Assembly: GCF_002000055.1 (NCBI RefSeq)
Contig: NZ_MVBD01000006.1
Location: 210,072-274,071, forward strand
From: Marinicella sediminis
GTDB taxonomy: Bacteria > Pseudomonadota > Gammaproteobacteria > Xanthomonadales > Marinicellaceae
Length of the DNA stretch: 64,000 nt
Reading direction: 5' to 3'
Below are positions 8,893 to 18,339 of this stretch, one piece after another; within the stretch, counting starts at the first letter, position 1; each line of letters starts with the position of its first letter. The position numbers were made by a program, and so were the translations under genes. The notes beneath the pieces are model-generated. The model saw nothing but the letters and a program-made list of their open reading frames with translations, was not told where the DNA came from and ran no database searches.

Positions 8893-11844
8893 TTATTTGC
8901 AACGGTAGCGGTCAATTTGCGTCAATCGCTGCACTTCCAGACTGCCTGAGCTGAAGCCCTCAACGACCGGTTCCCAGCTGATCAGGGCCCGCTCATCATT
9001 CAACAACTCAAAACGCAGATCACCCCACAACAACTGACTGTTTTGTTCGCTGCTGTATTCGGGCGGAAACAATCCGCCCTGACCATACTGGGCGATCAAA
9101 TCCACCACGCCGCCATTGATTTCACCCCTGGCCAACAGCCAGAATGGTTGCCCGTCTCGGTAAGTGTACCAGGTCAGTAAAAGGGTATCCTGTCCATCGG
9201 CTTCTATGACCTGTATCATGTAACCATGGCCATCCTGTTCTGGGTTATACCAGGAGCCTGTGTGACAGGTATTGATGGTTTTTTCGTTGAGATCGACGGG
9301 CTTAAGGGTGGTTAACCTGACCAACTCCATGCTGCCCTCACTGAAACCCTGAGGTGAGCCATCCCAGTTGACTTGCAGGGTGTTTTTTCCAGTCATGGTC
9401 AAATCCAGGCTGCCCCATAATGCTGTCTGCATGGCAGCAGGATCATGAGCTGAACCAAATTCCGGCCCACTGGTGATCGCCAGGTTCAGATTGGCGGTAT
9501 TACCATCCAACACTCCGGCCCCTGATAACCACAGAGGCTGGCCCTGATCATAAACGTACCAGGATACCACCACCCCCGGCTGATTGTTGAACAGGATTTC
9601 CTCGATCAGAAAGCCATGACCATCCTGCTCAGGGTTATACCAATTCCCACTGAAGTCGATGTCGGTGCTGGTGTTGATGTAAACCACTTGCCCCTGTGCC
9701 TGATTACTGGCAATCACATCAACATCACCATCCTCATCCAAATCGACCAATAATTTTTCTGTCAATCCCCTGTTCAGGCCAGGCAATGGAACGCTGGTGT
9801 ATCCTCCGTTTTGATCATTGATCAGTATATCGGGATTAAAATATGCCGTGAAATCCGCAAATCCATCCTGGTTTAAATCAGCCATTTGACCGGGGCTTGA
9901 TTCTTCAGGGAAAGGCAGCGACCTGAGCACCAGTTCACCAGTCTGATTCTCAAATAATAAAGCAGTGGCCACCGGATTATATTGGTATTGAGAAACCAAC
10001 ACATCCAAATCACCATCGGCATCCGCATCATATGTGATCAATCCCCGCAACAACCGAAATGAAACAGGCAAAGCAGCCCGCCTGGATGCTGACAAATCAA
10101 AACCATTGAACTGCCATTCAACCAATGTCATTTCAGCTGAAGATTCATTGCCCTCGACTGTCAACAGTGTCGATTGACCTGTGTTATTGAGGTCAGCAAA
10201 CACCGGAATCAACTGTTGTGAGAGTTGTTGACGCAGCTGCAGATTGCCTTCACCGTCATTCAAATATATATGCGTTTCTTCTGATGACAGGAAGCGTCTG
10301 AAATAGACCAGTAGATCCATATCACCATCACCATCCAGGTCTCCGGTGGCAATGTCAATCAATCGTTCCATCCCCATGTCTTCGACTGACATCTGAAAAC
10401 CGCCTGTGCTGGTTTGAATGGCTGTCAAAAAGCCTGTTTCATGACTGGTGACCAAGTCGAGCAAACCATCTCCATTCAGGTCAACCGGTTCAACCAATCG
10501 ACTTGCAGGAACACCTGTTTCACTGGGCTGTGCCAATGCAGTACGGCCATTTCCTGACTGGTAGGTCACCTGGCCGCCGTTAACCCTGATCAGGTCCTTA
10601 TGGCCATCATTGTTGATGTCATCCCAGTGCATGTCACTGATCTCTCCAATCAGGGTTTGTGCGGTGTTATGCCGCTCATAGACCAATTGGTTGGGAAAAG
10701 TCAGTTGCCAACTACCGAATTGTCTTTTGCCGACAGCGAACACCTCAGGCTGTGATTCACCAGATTGGTCCAGCTGTTGCAGCTTCAGAGAAACTTCACC
10801 GGCTAAAACGGGGGATTCAGACACATCAAAGTAACCATTTTCATTACTGAGCAACAGGGTGTGCCCGGCTTCATTCACATGACTGATGAACACATCCAGT
10901 TGCTGATCACCATTGGTGTCCAAGAACACCGCATCTTTGACATCAGGCAACGCCGTTTCTGGTGGTGTTTTTGACAGGGTGAACGAACCATCTCCCTGGT
11001 TGATGGCCCGGGGATAACCCTGAGATTTGCCAAAACCTTGTACGTCTGTCAACCCATCCTGATTGATGTCCACAAAAAACACCTGACTGGAGTCATCCCG
11101 TTGATCTCCGGTATCTACCAGATTGAGGTTTTTGATGATGGGTTGCCGGATGAACTGTCCCTGTTGATCATTCAGATAAATATACAAATCTTCGCGCGCG
11201 CGCCACAGATCCATAAAGCCATCCTGGTTGTAATCAGCCACGTGTTCAAAAGCATCATAACTGCGCTGTGGAAAAAACAACTCCTGTGTTGAAAACTGTC
11301 CAAAGCCGTCATTCAGCAGATTGATCAATCGTGGCGGCCCTTCAAATAAATCAACCGATTTGACCACATCCACATCACCATCGTTATCGAGGTCAGCAGC
11401 AAAAAGTCTGACCTGTTCAAATGAGGTGTTCTGATCCACAAAATGGGTCTTGGTGGTAAAATTTCCAAAACCGTCATTGATCAGTAATTGATTTTCATTA
11501 CTGACATTGGCATTGGACACCCAAATATCCAGATCACCATCCTGTTCAACGTCAATCAACAACAACGGTCTGATTTGTAACCGTCTGTTGGCCGAAAAAA
11601 ATGCCGGGATTTGTGGCGTATTCGGGTAGGGTTTATAGTCACCAGTGATGGTTTTTTGAAGGATTTTCAAACCCTGTTGTGCAGTGGTTGCCATCACCAC
11701 TTCGGGTACCCCATCTCCGTTCAAATCACCTGCGGTGAGCTGCACAACTTCTTCAGTCAGTGGGTAATGGTCATTGGCCTTCAACAGCGGTTGGGCATTG
11801 ACCGGGACCAGCCAAACCAACAGCAATAAAATTCCCTTTTTCAT
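8893..11844 (-). CDS. Large secreted FG-GAP/VCBS-repeat protein with duplicated C-terminal domain
   Basis: A 983-residue exported protein. Residues 1-17 form a signal peptide ending VNAQP. Residues about 35-740 carry many D-x-D/N-x-D-G-x-x-D loops (for example LNGDGVPEVVM, LDGDGDMDLLVYF, VDLDEDGDVDVIA), the calcium-binding repeats of FG-GAP/VCBS propellers resembling integrin-alpha ligand-binding domains. The C-terminus holds two copies of a domain that opens with G-x-WYNPEQDGHG (near residues 745 and 865). No enzymatic site seen. Likely a surface or secreted calcium-dependent binding protein. Confidence 0.85.
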   Translation of the reverse strand: MKKGILLLLVWLVPVNAQPLLKANDHYPLTEEVVQLTAGDLNGDGVPEVVMATTAQQGLKILQKTITGDYKPYPNTPQIPAFFSANRRLQIRPLLLIDVEQDGDLDIWVSNANVSNENQLLINDGFGNFTTKTHFVDQNTSFEQVRLFAADLDNDGDVDVVKSVDLFEGPPRLINLLNDGFGQFSTQELFFPQRSYDAFEHVADYNQDGFMDLWRAREDLYIYLNDQQGQFIRQPIIKNLNLVDTGDQRDDSSQVFFVDINQDGLTDVQGFGKSQGYPRAINQGDGSFTLSKTPPETALPDVKDAVFLDTNGDQQLDVFISHVNEAGHTLLLSNENGYFDVSESPVLAGEVSLKLQQLDQSGESQPEVFAVGKRQFGSWQLTFPNQLVYERHNTAQTLIGEISDMHWDDINNDGHKDLIRVNGGQVTYQSGNGRTALAQPSETGVPASRLVEPVDLNGDGLLDLVTSHETGFLTAIQTSTGGFQMSVEDMGMERLIDIATGDLDGDGDMDLLVYFRRFLSSEETHIYLNDGEGNLQLRQQLSQQLIPVFADLNNTGQSTLLTVEGNESSAEMTLVEWQFNGFDLSASRRAALPVSFRLLRGLITYDADADGDLDVLVSQYQYNPVATALLFENQTGELVLRSLPFPEESSPGQMADLNQDGFADFTAYFNPDILINDQNGGYTSVPLPGLNRGLTEKLLVDLDEDGDVDVIASNQAQGQVVYINTSTDIDFSGNWYNPEQDGHGFLIEEILFNNQPGVVVSWYVYDQGQPLWLSGAGVLDGNTANLNLAITSGPEFGSAHDPAAMQTALWGSLDLTMTGKNTLQVNWDGSPQGFSEGSMELVRLTTLKPVDLNEKTINTCHTGSWYNPEQDGHGYMIQVIEADGQDTLLLTWYTYRDGQPFWLLARGEINGGVVDLIAQYGQGGLFPPEYSSEQNSQLLWGDLRFELLNDERALISWEPVVEGFSSGSLEVQRLTQIDRYRCK

Positions 11845-11910
11845 TCAACATCTCCTTACTACTTATGTTTCAATCAATTCTATCACGTCCATTCTTTGAT
11901 TATTGTTAAG

Positions 11911-12447
11911 TCAATCGGCAGGTTTCAATTGAGCCTGATAACGGGGTTTGCCATGGCGTTTCAGATCATAGGTCAGCACCTGATTATGCGGATCATAACT
12001 GAGCATCCAGACATTGGTGGCTGCGGCCGGAATCATGTCAGCGGTTGCTTCGTCTGCGGCAAAAAACTGTTGCCATCCTGTACCCTGATCGTTCGCCCAG
12101 CCGCCATAGTTGGTGATCTCATCCGGCGTACCATCATCATGCCGGTGATCATGTTTCAATAATAACCCCTGACGGCTTTTGCTGATCACCCAGGTGCGCG
12201 ATTGATCATGACCCACTGCAAAGCGTATACGGATTTGATGTTGTTCACAGGACTGTATATTGGCTACCAGCAACTGTCCGGCAAAATCATGGTCGGGGTC
12301 TGTGGGAAAAGTGCTGTAACCCTCAAATACCTGGCCACAAAGGCTGGACAGATTGGTGAAAAAATCGTTCTGTTTTTTGACATGCGGCGGTTTGCTGCAG
12401 GCATTGAACAACAGGACTACAGCCATTAGGGCAATGAGGTTTTTCAT
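11911..12447 (-). CDS. Hypothetical lipoprotein
   Basis: A 178-residue protein from the ATG at 12447, chosen because an AGGAG site lies just upstream and the signal peptide starts there. MKNLIALMAVVLLFNAC is a type II signal peptide with lipobox L-F-N-A-C, giving a lipidated Cys at residue 17. The mature part contains LCGQVFEGYSTFPTDP and ends with a segment mentioning no known catalytic motif; similar small CGQ-x-(Y/F)-x-G lipoproteins exist in related bacteria but have no function assigned. The start overlaps the tag stop by four bases, so the two are coupled. Confidence 0.75.
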   Translation of the reverse strand: MKNLIALMAVVLLFNACSKPPHVKKQNDFFTNLSSLCGQVFEGYSTFPTDPDHDFAGQLLVANIQSCEQHQIRIRFAVGHDQSRTWVISKSRQGLLLKHDHRHDDGTPDEITNYGGWANDQGTGWQQFFAADEATADMIPAAATNVWMLSYDPHNQVLTYDLKRHGKPRYQAQLKPAD

Positions 12448-13019
12448 GTTTTTTTCTCCTGGCGACAAAAACAATCCACCGTGTGGTCATTCACCAAACC
12501 AGTGGCTTGCATCAGCGCGTAACAAATGGTGGTTCCAACAAATTTAAAGCCCCGTTTTTTCAGGTCTTTACTTAAGGCATCGGACAAGGCGGTGCTGGCC
12601 GGCACCTCTGCCATGGTTTGCCAATGGTTGATGATGGGCTGGCCACCCACAAAAGCCCAAATGTAGTCATTGAAACTACCAAATTCTTCGCGAATTTTAA
12701 TGAATGCCTGTGCATTGGTAACCGTGGATTTGATTTTCAGGGTATTGCGGATGATGGCCGGGTTATTTTTTAATTCAAGTTGTTGCTGTTCATCGAAAGC
12801 CGCCACCTGTTGATAATCAAAACCAGCAAAGGCGCTGCGGTATCCTTCACGTTTATGCAATATGGTGGTCCAGCTGAGACCAGCCTGGGCCCCTTCGAGG
12901 GTAATGAACTCAAACCAGGTCCGGTCATCATATACCGGGCGACCCCATTCCTCATCATGGTAAAGTTGATCCAGCTCTGAGGCATCGGCGGCCCAGCCGC
13001 AGCGAATTCGATCAATCAT
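12444..13019 (-). CDS. tag: DNA-3-methyladenine glycosylase I
   Basis: Tag excises 3-methyladenine from alkylated DNA. The protein has 191 residues, the normal length. It shows the N-terminal R-C-G-W motif with zinc ligand C7, the Y-H-D-E-E-W-G box (Tyr/Glu of the base pocket and zinc His near 20), the F-E-F-I-T-L-E-G-A-Q-A-G-L-S-W helix, and the C-terminal H-T-V-D-C-F-C zinc ligands. The gene sits 3 bases from the MATE gene and overlaps the following lipoprotein gene. Confidence 0.96.
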   Translation of the reverse strand: MIDRIRCGWAADASELDQLYHDEEWGRPVYDDRTWFEFITLEGAQAGLSWTTILHKREGYRSAFAGFDYQQVAAFDEQQQLELKNNPAIIRNTLKIKSTVTNAQAFIKIREEFGSFNDYIWAFVGGQPIINHWQTMAEVPASTALSDALSKDLKKRGFKFVGTTICYALMQATGLVNDHTVDCFCRQEKKT

Positions 13020-13022
13020 TGT

Positions 13023-14351
13023 TCACACCTCCACCGTTGACCATTTTCGGCCCTGCCACATGTGTACCATGGCCCAGGTGAAAATCAGGCGGTACATGAT
13101 TTGCCCAATCCATATGGCTGTCAGACCCATGCCCAGATAAGGGCCCACCAACCATGCCAATGGTAAAAACAACAACCACTGCAAGGCAAATGAAATTTTC
13201 ATGGTACTGGTGGTGTCACCGGCTCCGTTGATGGTATTAAATAACACGATCCCTATGCATTCCACCGCCAGTGAAAGTGCTGCCAGCTGTAATGGCAGTC
13301 GAGTTAACTCAATCACTGCAGGTTGGTCCGGTAAAAACAGCCCCAGCACCCAGTCAGGAAATAACCACACCGGCAACATCAATACAAAAGCTGTCAAGCA
13401 TCCCAGCTTAACCGTGTCCCAACCCCACAAATGTGCCGCATCAATGTTCTTTTTACCCAGCGCCTGACCCACCAGGGTGGCTCCACCCAGGCCAAACCCC
13501 ATGGCCGGCAACAAACCAACCAGCATGATGTTGATGATCACATTGGCCCCGGCCAGTTCTGCCGTACCCACCTGGCCAATGATCCAGTACAAAGCCGCGA
13601 AACCAGCAGCAAAAAAGAATTGCTGAACCGAGGAGGGAACGGACGTTTTGATCATTTGCTTAACCGTGACTTTGGTTGGCAAACTCTCTAGAAACCCATA
13701 TCCTCGGGTGTGTTTCCAGGCACAGTAGAAATAATAAAACACCGCCAGGGTGATTGAAATACTGGTGCCCAAACCTGCACCGAAAGTACCCAGTGCCGGC
13801 ATGCCCAGTTTGCCAAAAATCAACACATAGCTGATGATGATGTTACTGGTGTGTGCAAACAACAGTGCTTTGAGGTACACCTTGGTCATCTGAATGGCGC
13901 TCCAGTAGCCCCGAAAACTGAAATGCACAGCAAGCGAAATCAAACCCATGAAGCGGGCTTGTAAATATGGAGTGCCTTGTTCCATGACCAGAGGGTCAGG
14001 ATTGAACCAGGCAATCAGATAGGGCGACAACACATACAACAACAACGTCATCGGTATGGCAGCCAACAGAATCAATAACAGAGCAGCGTTCAGCGGATAA
14101 GCCGCTTCTGCTTGTTTATCTTCACCAATGCGGCGGGAAACCATGGCCTGCACACCAGCACTCAGTCCCAACAAAAAAGCCACACACATGTAATTGAGAA
14201 AACCGCCCAAACCCACCGCTGCCAGAGCCGGTGCACCCAGCCTTCCGACCATGGCTGTGTCGACCAGGTTGAGGATGTTCTGCGACATCATCCCCCCAAT
14301 GATGGGCAGCGACACTGCGAGGATGGCTTTGGACCGTTTATTATTGAGCAT
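13023..14351 (-). CDS. MATE-family efflux transporter (DinF-like)
   Basis: A 442-residue membrane protein with about 12 hydrophobic helices in the two-fold MATE arrangement. The N-terminus (ILAVSLPIIGGMMSQNILNLVDTAMVGRLG) carries the family P-x-x-x-x-x-x-x-x-x-x-D-x-x-x-V-G signature, and a repeat occurs near residue 240 (VPSSVQQFFFAAGFAALYWIIGQ). MATE proteins export cations and drugs against Na+ or H+ flow. Substrate unknown. It heads the leftward MATE-tag-lipoprotein run, with a 3-base gap to tag. Confidence 0.93.
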   Translation of the reverse strand: MLNNKRSKAILAVSLPIIGGMMSQNILNLVDTAMVGRLGAPALAAVGLGGFLNYMCVAFLLGLSAGVQAMVSRRIGEDKQAEAAYPLNAALLLILLAAIPMTLLLYVLSPYLIAWFNPDPLVMEQGTPYLQARFMGLISLAVHFSFRGYWSAIQMTKVYLKALLFAHTSNIIISYVLIFGKLGMPALGTFGAGLGTSISITLAVFYYFYCAWKHTRGYGFLESLPTKVTVKQMIKTSVPSSVQQFFFAAGFAALYWIIGQVGTAELAGANVIINIMLVGLLPAMGFGLGGATLVGQALGKKNIDAAHLWGWDTVKLGCLTAFVLMLPVWLFPDWVLGLFLPDQPAVIELTRLPLQLAALSLAVECIGIVLFNTINGAGDTTSTMKISFALQWLLFLPLAWLVGPYLGMGLTAIWIGQIMYRLIFTWAMVHMWQGRKWSTVEV

Positions 14352-14405
14352 GAGGCTATGTTATTACATCTTTACATGGCTGGGCAGTCTTTTTTAGCAG
14401 ACAAG

Positions 14406-14432
14406 AAAAACGCCACATGGTGTGGCGTTTTT
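14406..14432 (-). terminator. Intrinsic terminator downstream of the Spy-like gene
   Basis: AAAAACGCCACA and TGTGGCGTTTTT form a perfect 12-bp stem with a 3-base loop and T runs on both strands. It lies 27 bases beyond the stop of the leftward Spy/CpxP-like gene and upstream of the MATE start, so it closes the two-component operon. It is symmetric and could work both ways. Confidence 0.88.
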
Positions 14433-14458
14433 GCAGAGAAGTATAAAAACAAATGGCT

Positions 14459-14779
14459 TCAGTAGCCTTTCTTTTGCTTGTGTTTTTTGTGTTTTTTCTC
14501 AGCCATATGCTTTTCTTTGGTGGCTCGCATGGCCAACAACTGTTCCATCTGATCAGCAGTCAGTACTTCAGCCATTTGGGCATCGTAGTCTGCAGCCAGT
14601 TGTTTTTTGTACGCCATCATTTTGTCTTGTTTGGCTTGCTTGATTTCTTTGACTTGCTGAACCTGAGCCTCGGTCAAACCCAACTCTTCTGTCCAACTGC
14701 TTTGCTTGTGATTTTTGTGGCCCGGACCTGCCACAGCAGCCACAGAAACCATCATCAGTAATACCATTAATTTTTTCAT
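14459..14779 (-). CDS. Spy/CpxP-like small periplasmic protein, His/Lys-rich
   Basis: A 106-residue protein with a signal peptide (MKKLMVLLMMVSVAAVAGP). The mature part is helical with the LTEAQVQQVKEI and LTADQMEQL segments, the paired LTxxQ-type motifs of the Spy/CpxP/LTXXQ family of periplasmic chaperones and stress sensors. Both ends are basic and histidine-rich (GHKNHKQ near 20; EKHMAEKKHKKHKQKK at the tail), suggesting metal binding. It lies downstream of a sensor kinase/regulator pair on the same strand, as expected of a target or feedback inhibitor of that system. Confidence 0.75.
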   Translation of the reverse strand: MKKLMVLLMMVSVAAVAGPGHKNHKQSSWTEELGLTEAQVQQVKEIKQAKQDKMMAYKKQLAADYDAQMAEVLTADQMEQLLAMRATKEKHMAEKKHKKHKQKKGY

Positions 14780-14856
14780 CTCAATACCTGTTAATTAGTT
14801 AAGGGACTTCTATGGTACTGATCGATTTTTCAAGAATTGTGCAAGAAACAAGGAAA

Positions 14857-15528
14857 TCACCGACTTTCTTCGTACTTATAGCCACAACCGTAGATCGCAT
14901 GAATCAATTCTTGCTCCGGCTGGATTATTTTCAACCTGGCACGCAGTTTTTTAATGTGGCTGTCAATGGTACGGTCAGAGACAATCCGACCATCATCATA
15001 AACTGCATCCATCAACTGACTGCGGGAAAAAACCCGGCTGGGTTGGGACATCATTTTCTCCAGCAAGCGGCACTCAACCATGGTCAGCTCAATCCGGGCA
15101 TCGCCGCAGCTGACTTGTAATCGATCGGTGTTCAACTCAATCACAGCAGGCACGCATGGCTTGGCTTTCTGACGCAACCAAACTTTGACCCGGGCCACCA
15201 ACTCCCTGGGGCTGTAGGGTTTACACACATAATCATTGGCACCAATCTCCAAACCCAGGATGCGGTCAATTTCATCAACCCTCGCTGTGGTCATGATGAT
15301 GGGCACATCTGATGTTTTGCGGATATCACGGCAAATGTCCATACCATTTTTTCCTGGCAACATGATGTCCAGTAATACCACGTCCACCATGTGTTGCTGA
15401 ATAAACGGTTCCACTTCATCTCCATGATGAATCAGGTCCACCTGCCATTGCTCCTGTTGCAGGTAGTCCTTCAATAAGTTGGCCAGGTCTTCCTGGTCCT
15501 CCACCACCAGAATGCGGGCGTTTTTCAT
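14857..15528 (-). CDS. OmpR-family response regulator (CpxR/BaeR-like)
   Basis: A 223-residue regulator with an N-terminal receiver (E10, D11 acidic pocket, phosphoacceptor D54 in LLDIMLPG, K near 104 in CKPYSPRE) and a C-terminal winged helix of the OmpR/PhoB type (FSRSQLMDAVYDDGRIVSDRTIDSHIKKLR, cut here into its two halves by turn VSDR). The start overlaps the end of the kinase gene by four bases. It probably controls envelope-stress or metal-response genes, including the Spy-like gene just downstream. Confidence 0.93.
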   Translation of the reverse strand: MKNARILVVEDQEDLANLLKDYLQQEQWQVDLIHHGDEVEPFIQQHMVDVVLLDIMLPGKNGMDICRDIRKTSDVPIIMTTARVDEIDRILGLEIGANDYVCKPYSPRELVARVKVWLRQKAKPCVPAVIELNTDRLQVSCGDARIELTMVECRLLEKMMSQPSRVFSRSQLMDAVYDDGRIVSDRTIDSHIKKLRARLKIIQPEQELIHAIYGCGYKYEESR

Positions 15529-16973
15529 ACCCTGGCCAGCCTGATTTCAATATGAACCCCACCCAGGGATGAGGATGACGCTGTGATTTGTCCGTTGTGG
15601 GCTTTGACAATGTTGGCTGCAATCGCCAGGCCCAGGCCTGAACCACCGGATTTTTTATTGCGAGAAGACTCTTTGCGGTACAAGCGATCAAACATCCGGT
15701 TCATTTGTTCTGCATCAAGACCCGGTTTGGAGTCTTCAATCACCACCACATACTCAGTCGTTTCACGGGTCAACGACACAAGCACAATTCCCCCTTCGTC
15801 GGTGTACAACATGGCATTATTCAGGATGTTATAAAACAACTGACACAAGCGGTTATCATCGCCGAGAATCTGGTGTGGGCGGTCATCAAAATTGAACTTA
15901 CAACTGATCGACTTTTTCTCAAAAGCCAATTTGAAGGCATTCACCGCTCGCTTCAGCACGGTCAATACATCCACTGACTTCATTTCATAACGCATGGTAC
16001 CCAGGTCTGAAAGACTCAATTCATATAAGTCATTGACCAGGTGATTCAGGGTGGTGATCTGATGATGCAAAATTCCCAGCGTTTTTTCATCCGCTTGATG
16101 AATACCGTCCTGAATGGCTTCAATTTGAGCCAGGGTAACAGCCAATGGCGTGCGCAATTCATGGGCAATGTCGGCCATCATGTTTTTTTGCGACGTGGCA
16201 TTGGATTCCAGGGTTTTTACCAAATGGTTAAAGTGATTTGATAACTGTCCCAGCTCATCATTGCGCCTGATGTTTGAACGCACGCTGAAATCACCCGCGG
16301 CCGCTTGTTGTGTGGCACTGGTTAATTGTTGAATGGGTCGGGTGAAGTATCTGGCGATGGGTAAAGTCAGCAACAAGGAAGTCACTGCCATGATCCCGAC
16401 CATAATCAACAACAGTTTCTGAATGCCTTCATTGAATTGGCGGTCTTCTTCAGCATATATTCCTTTGTTGCTTTGAGTGACCAGAAATCCAACCAGTTCA
16501 TCATCACTGACGATTTTCATATAGTGATGGTTGTCTTTATCCCATTCAATCGAGCCCACCACTTTTACTTTGTTGGCATCGTAGACAGAATAATTTGGCA
16601 ACATCCGCTTCATGGTGTACTTAGCTTGTTGTTTCTGGTGGTGCGGCGGTGGTGGTTTATTGTGACCTTTTGAAGCGCGGTGGGGTGGTGGTTTTTTGTC
16701 AGTGACTTTGAAAGCCGAATGAAAAATCATCTCTTTCCAGGCTGCCGGGTCATTGCGCAAGGTGTCCCAACTACCTTCCGTACTGTAATGATCTGCCAAC
16801 AGCTGTATGGTTTTTTGGTTAAACCGGTATTCCTGGGATTTTTTGTAGCGGTCAAAGCCACGATCAATACCAAAACGCATCATCAAAGCCATGGAGAAGA
16901 CCACCAATAAAGTGATCATCAACAACAACACAAAGATTTTATTTCTGATTGAACCGGTTTTCATAAACCGCAT
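15525..16973 (-). CDS. Sensor histidine kinase with His/Pro-rich periplasmic loop
   Basis: A 482-residue membrane kinase. Helix 1 is about residues 12-32 and helix 2 about 190-212, enclosing a periplasmic domain. HAMP, HisKA (phospho-acceptor H271 in ADIAHELRTPL) and HATPase_c (N box NNAMLYTDE, G boxes DSKPGLD and GGSGLGLAIA) follow. The periplasmic loop contains an unusual KKPPPHRASKGHNKPPPPHH stretch near residues 95-115, which suggests direct metal sensing, as in CpxA-type or copper/zinc sensors. The start could also be three codons later (MKTGSIRNK). It is the first gene of the kinase-regulator-Spy unit. Confidence 0.92.
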   Translation of the reverse strand: MRFMKTGSIRNKIFVLLLMITLLVVFSMALMMRFGIDRGFDRYKKSQEYRFNQKTIQLLADHYSTEGSWDTLRNDPAAWKEMIFHSAFKVTDKKPPPHRASKGHNKPPPPHHQKQQAKYTMKRMLPNYSVYDANKVKVVGSIEWDKDNHHYMKIVSDDELVGFLVTQSNKGIYAEEDRQFNEGIQKLLLIMVGIMAVTSLLLTLPIARYFTRPIQQLTSATQQAAAGDFSVRSNIRRNDELGQLSNHFNHLVKTLESNATSQKNMMADIAHELRTPLAVTLAQIEAIQDGIHQADEKTLGILHHQITTLNHLVNDLYELSLSDLGTMRYEMKSVDVLTVLKRAVNAFKLAFEKKSISCKFNFDDRPHQILGDDNRLCQLFYNILNNAMLYTDEGGIVLVSLTRETTEYVVVIEDSKPGLDAEQMNRMFDRLYRKESSRNKKSGGSGLGLAIAANIVKAHNGQITASSSSLGGVHIEIRLARV

Positions 16974-17009
16974 CTTGCCACATAATCGTGCAAAAAATGT
17001 GATTGGATA

Positions 17010-18329
17010 TTATTTGCCGATACAAAAACTGGAAAAAATCTCACCCAACAGATCATCCGAGCTGAAATCGCCAGTGATTTCATTCAATGCGTGTTGTGCC
17101 AGGCGCAATTCTTCGGCGGACAACTCTCCCTGGTTATGCGCCAGCTGTTGTTCAGCCTGATCGATGTGATGCTGGGTTAATTTCAGCTGTTCAACATGTC
17201 GAGTTCTGGCGGTGAAGGTGGTTTCATTGAGCACGCCCAGGCGGGTATGATCTGTGATCGCTTGTCGCAGTTCTTCTATTCCAGTCTGGGTTTTCGCAGA
17301 TACCCTGATGATGCCATTGAGTGACTGGTTTGCCGGGTGAAGCACATCACATTTATTGATGATATGCAGGGTATTGGCTTCCTGTTTCAGGGTTTCAGTA
17401 ATCGCTTGTGAACCATCCATAACATGCAACACCAGATCGGCTGATTCTTTCATCTTCAGCGCCCGGTCGATTCCCTGCTGTTCAATCGGGTTGTCGGTTT
17501 CATGAATGCCGGCGGTGTCGATCAGCCGCACCGGGATACCAGCAATCACCACATCCTCTTTGACCACATCACGGGTGGTTCCGGCCACTTCTGAAATGAT
17601 CGCCGTGTCTTCTTCTGTCAAACAATTGAGCAATGATGATTTGCCGGCATTGGGTTTGCCCACGATGGCTATGCTGATACCTTGACTTAAAACCACACCA
17701 CTCTGGGTTTTTCGCAAGGTATCGCGCATGGCTTCATTCAATTGACTCAACTGATCACGCAAGTGCTGATCAGAAAGGAAATCGATTTCTTCTTCCGGAA
17801 AATCAATCGCTGACTCCACCCACACCCGGGTTTCAATCAGCAAGCCTAACAACTCGTTGATGTGCGCTGAAAAAGCCCCTTGAAGTGAGCGTTGAGCCGC
17901 CAGTACAGCCTGTTCTGAGCCACTGCTGATAACATCTGCAATCGCTTCGGCCTGAACCAGATCAATTTTATCATTGTGAAATGCCCGTTCAGAGAACTCG
18001 CCGGGACGGGCCATCCGGGCACCAAGTGCCAGAACTTCATTGAGCAGCATGTGCATCACCACATGGCCACCATGACCTTGCAGTTCAATCACATCTTCTC
18101 CGGTAAAGGATGCCGGCGCGGCAAAATACAACAACAATCCTGAGTCTATGGTTTGTTGATGGGTGTTTTTAAAATGAGCAAAATGAGCAAATCGGGGTTT
18201 AAGGTCACCCAGACCGGAGATGGCCTGAGCTATGGTTGTGGCTTCGGTGCCGGAAATACGAATGATGCCAACACCACCGCTGCCTGCCGGAGTGGCAATG
18301 GCAGCAATGGTGTCAGCAGATACGGTCAT
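17010..18329 (-). CDS. mnmE: tRNA uridine-5-carboxymethylaminomethyl modification GTPase MnmE
   Basis: MnmE, with MnmG, modifies the wobble uridine (U34) of several tRNAs. The 439-residue protein starts at MTVSADTIAAIATPAGSG; the frame opens 12 codons earlier inside yidC, but this ATG is the family start. The N-terminal formyl-THF-binding domain is followed by the inserted Ras-like G domain (Walker A GKPNAGKSS, DTAG, NKCD), and the essential C-terminal CIGK ends the protein. It lies 10 bases behind yidC. mnmG, rsmG and parAB, often found next, are not here. Confidence 0.97.
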   Translation of the reverse strand: MTVSADTIAAIATPAGSGGVGIIRISGTEATTIAQAISGLGDLKPRFAHFAHFKNTHQQTIDSGLLLYFAAPASFTGEDVIELQGHGGHVVMHMLLNEVLALGARMARPGEFSERAFHNDKIDLVQAEAIADVISSGSEQAVLAAQRSLQGAFSAHINELLGLLIETRVWVESAIDFPEEEIDFLSDQHLRDQLSQLNEAMRDTLRKTQSGVVLSQGISIAIVGKPNAGKSSLLNCLTEEDTAIISEVAGTTRDVVKEDVVIAGIPVRLIDTAGIHETDNPIEQQGIDRALKMKESADLVLHVMDGSQAITETLKQEANTLHIINKCDVLHPANQSLNGIIRVSAKTQTGIEELRQAITDHTRLGVLNETTFTARTRHVEQLKLTQHHIDQAEQQLAHNQGELSAEELRLAQHALNEITGDFSSDDLLGEIFSSFCIGK

Positions 18330-18339
18330 CGGAAATTGC

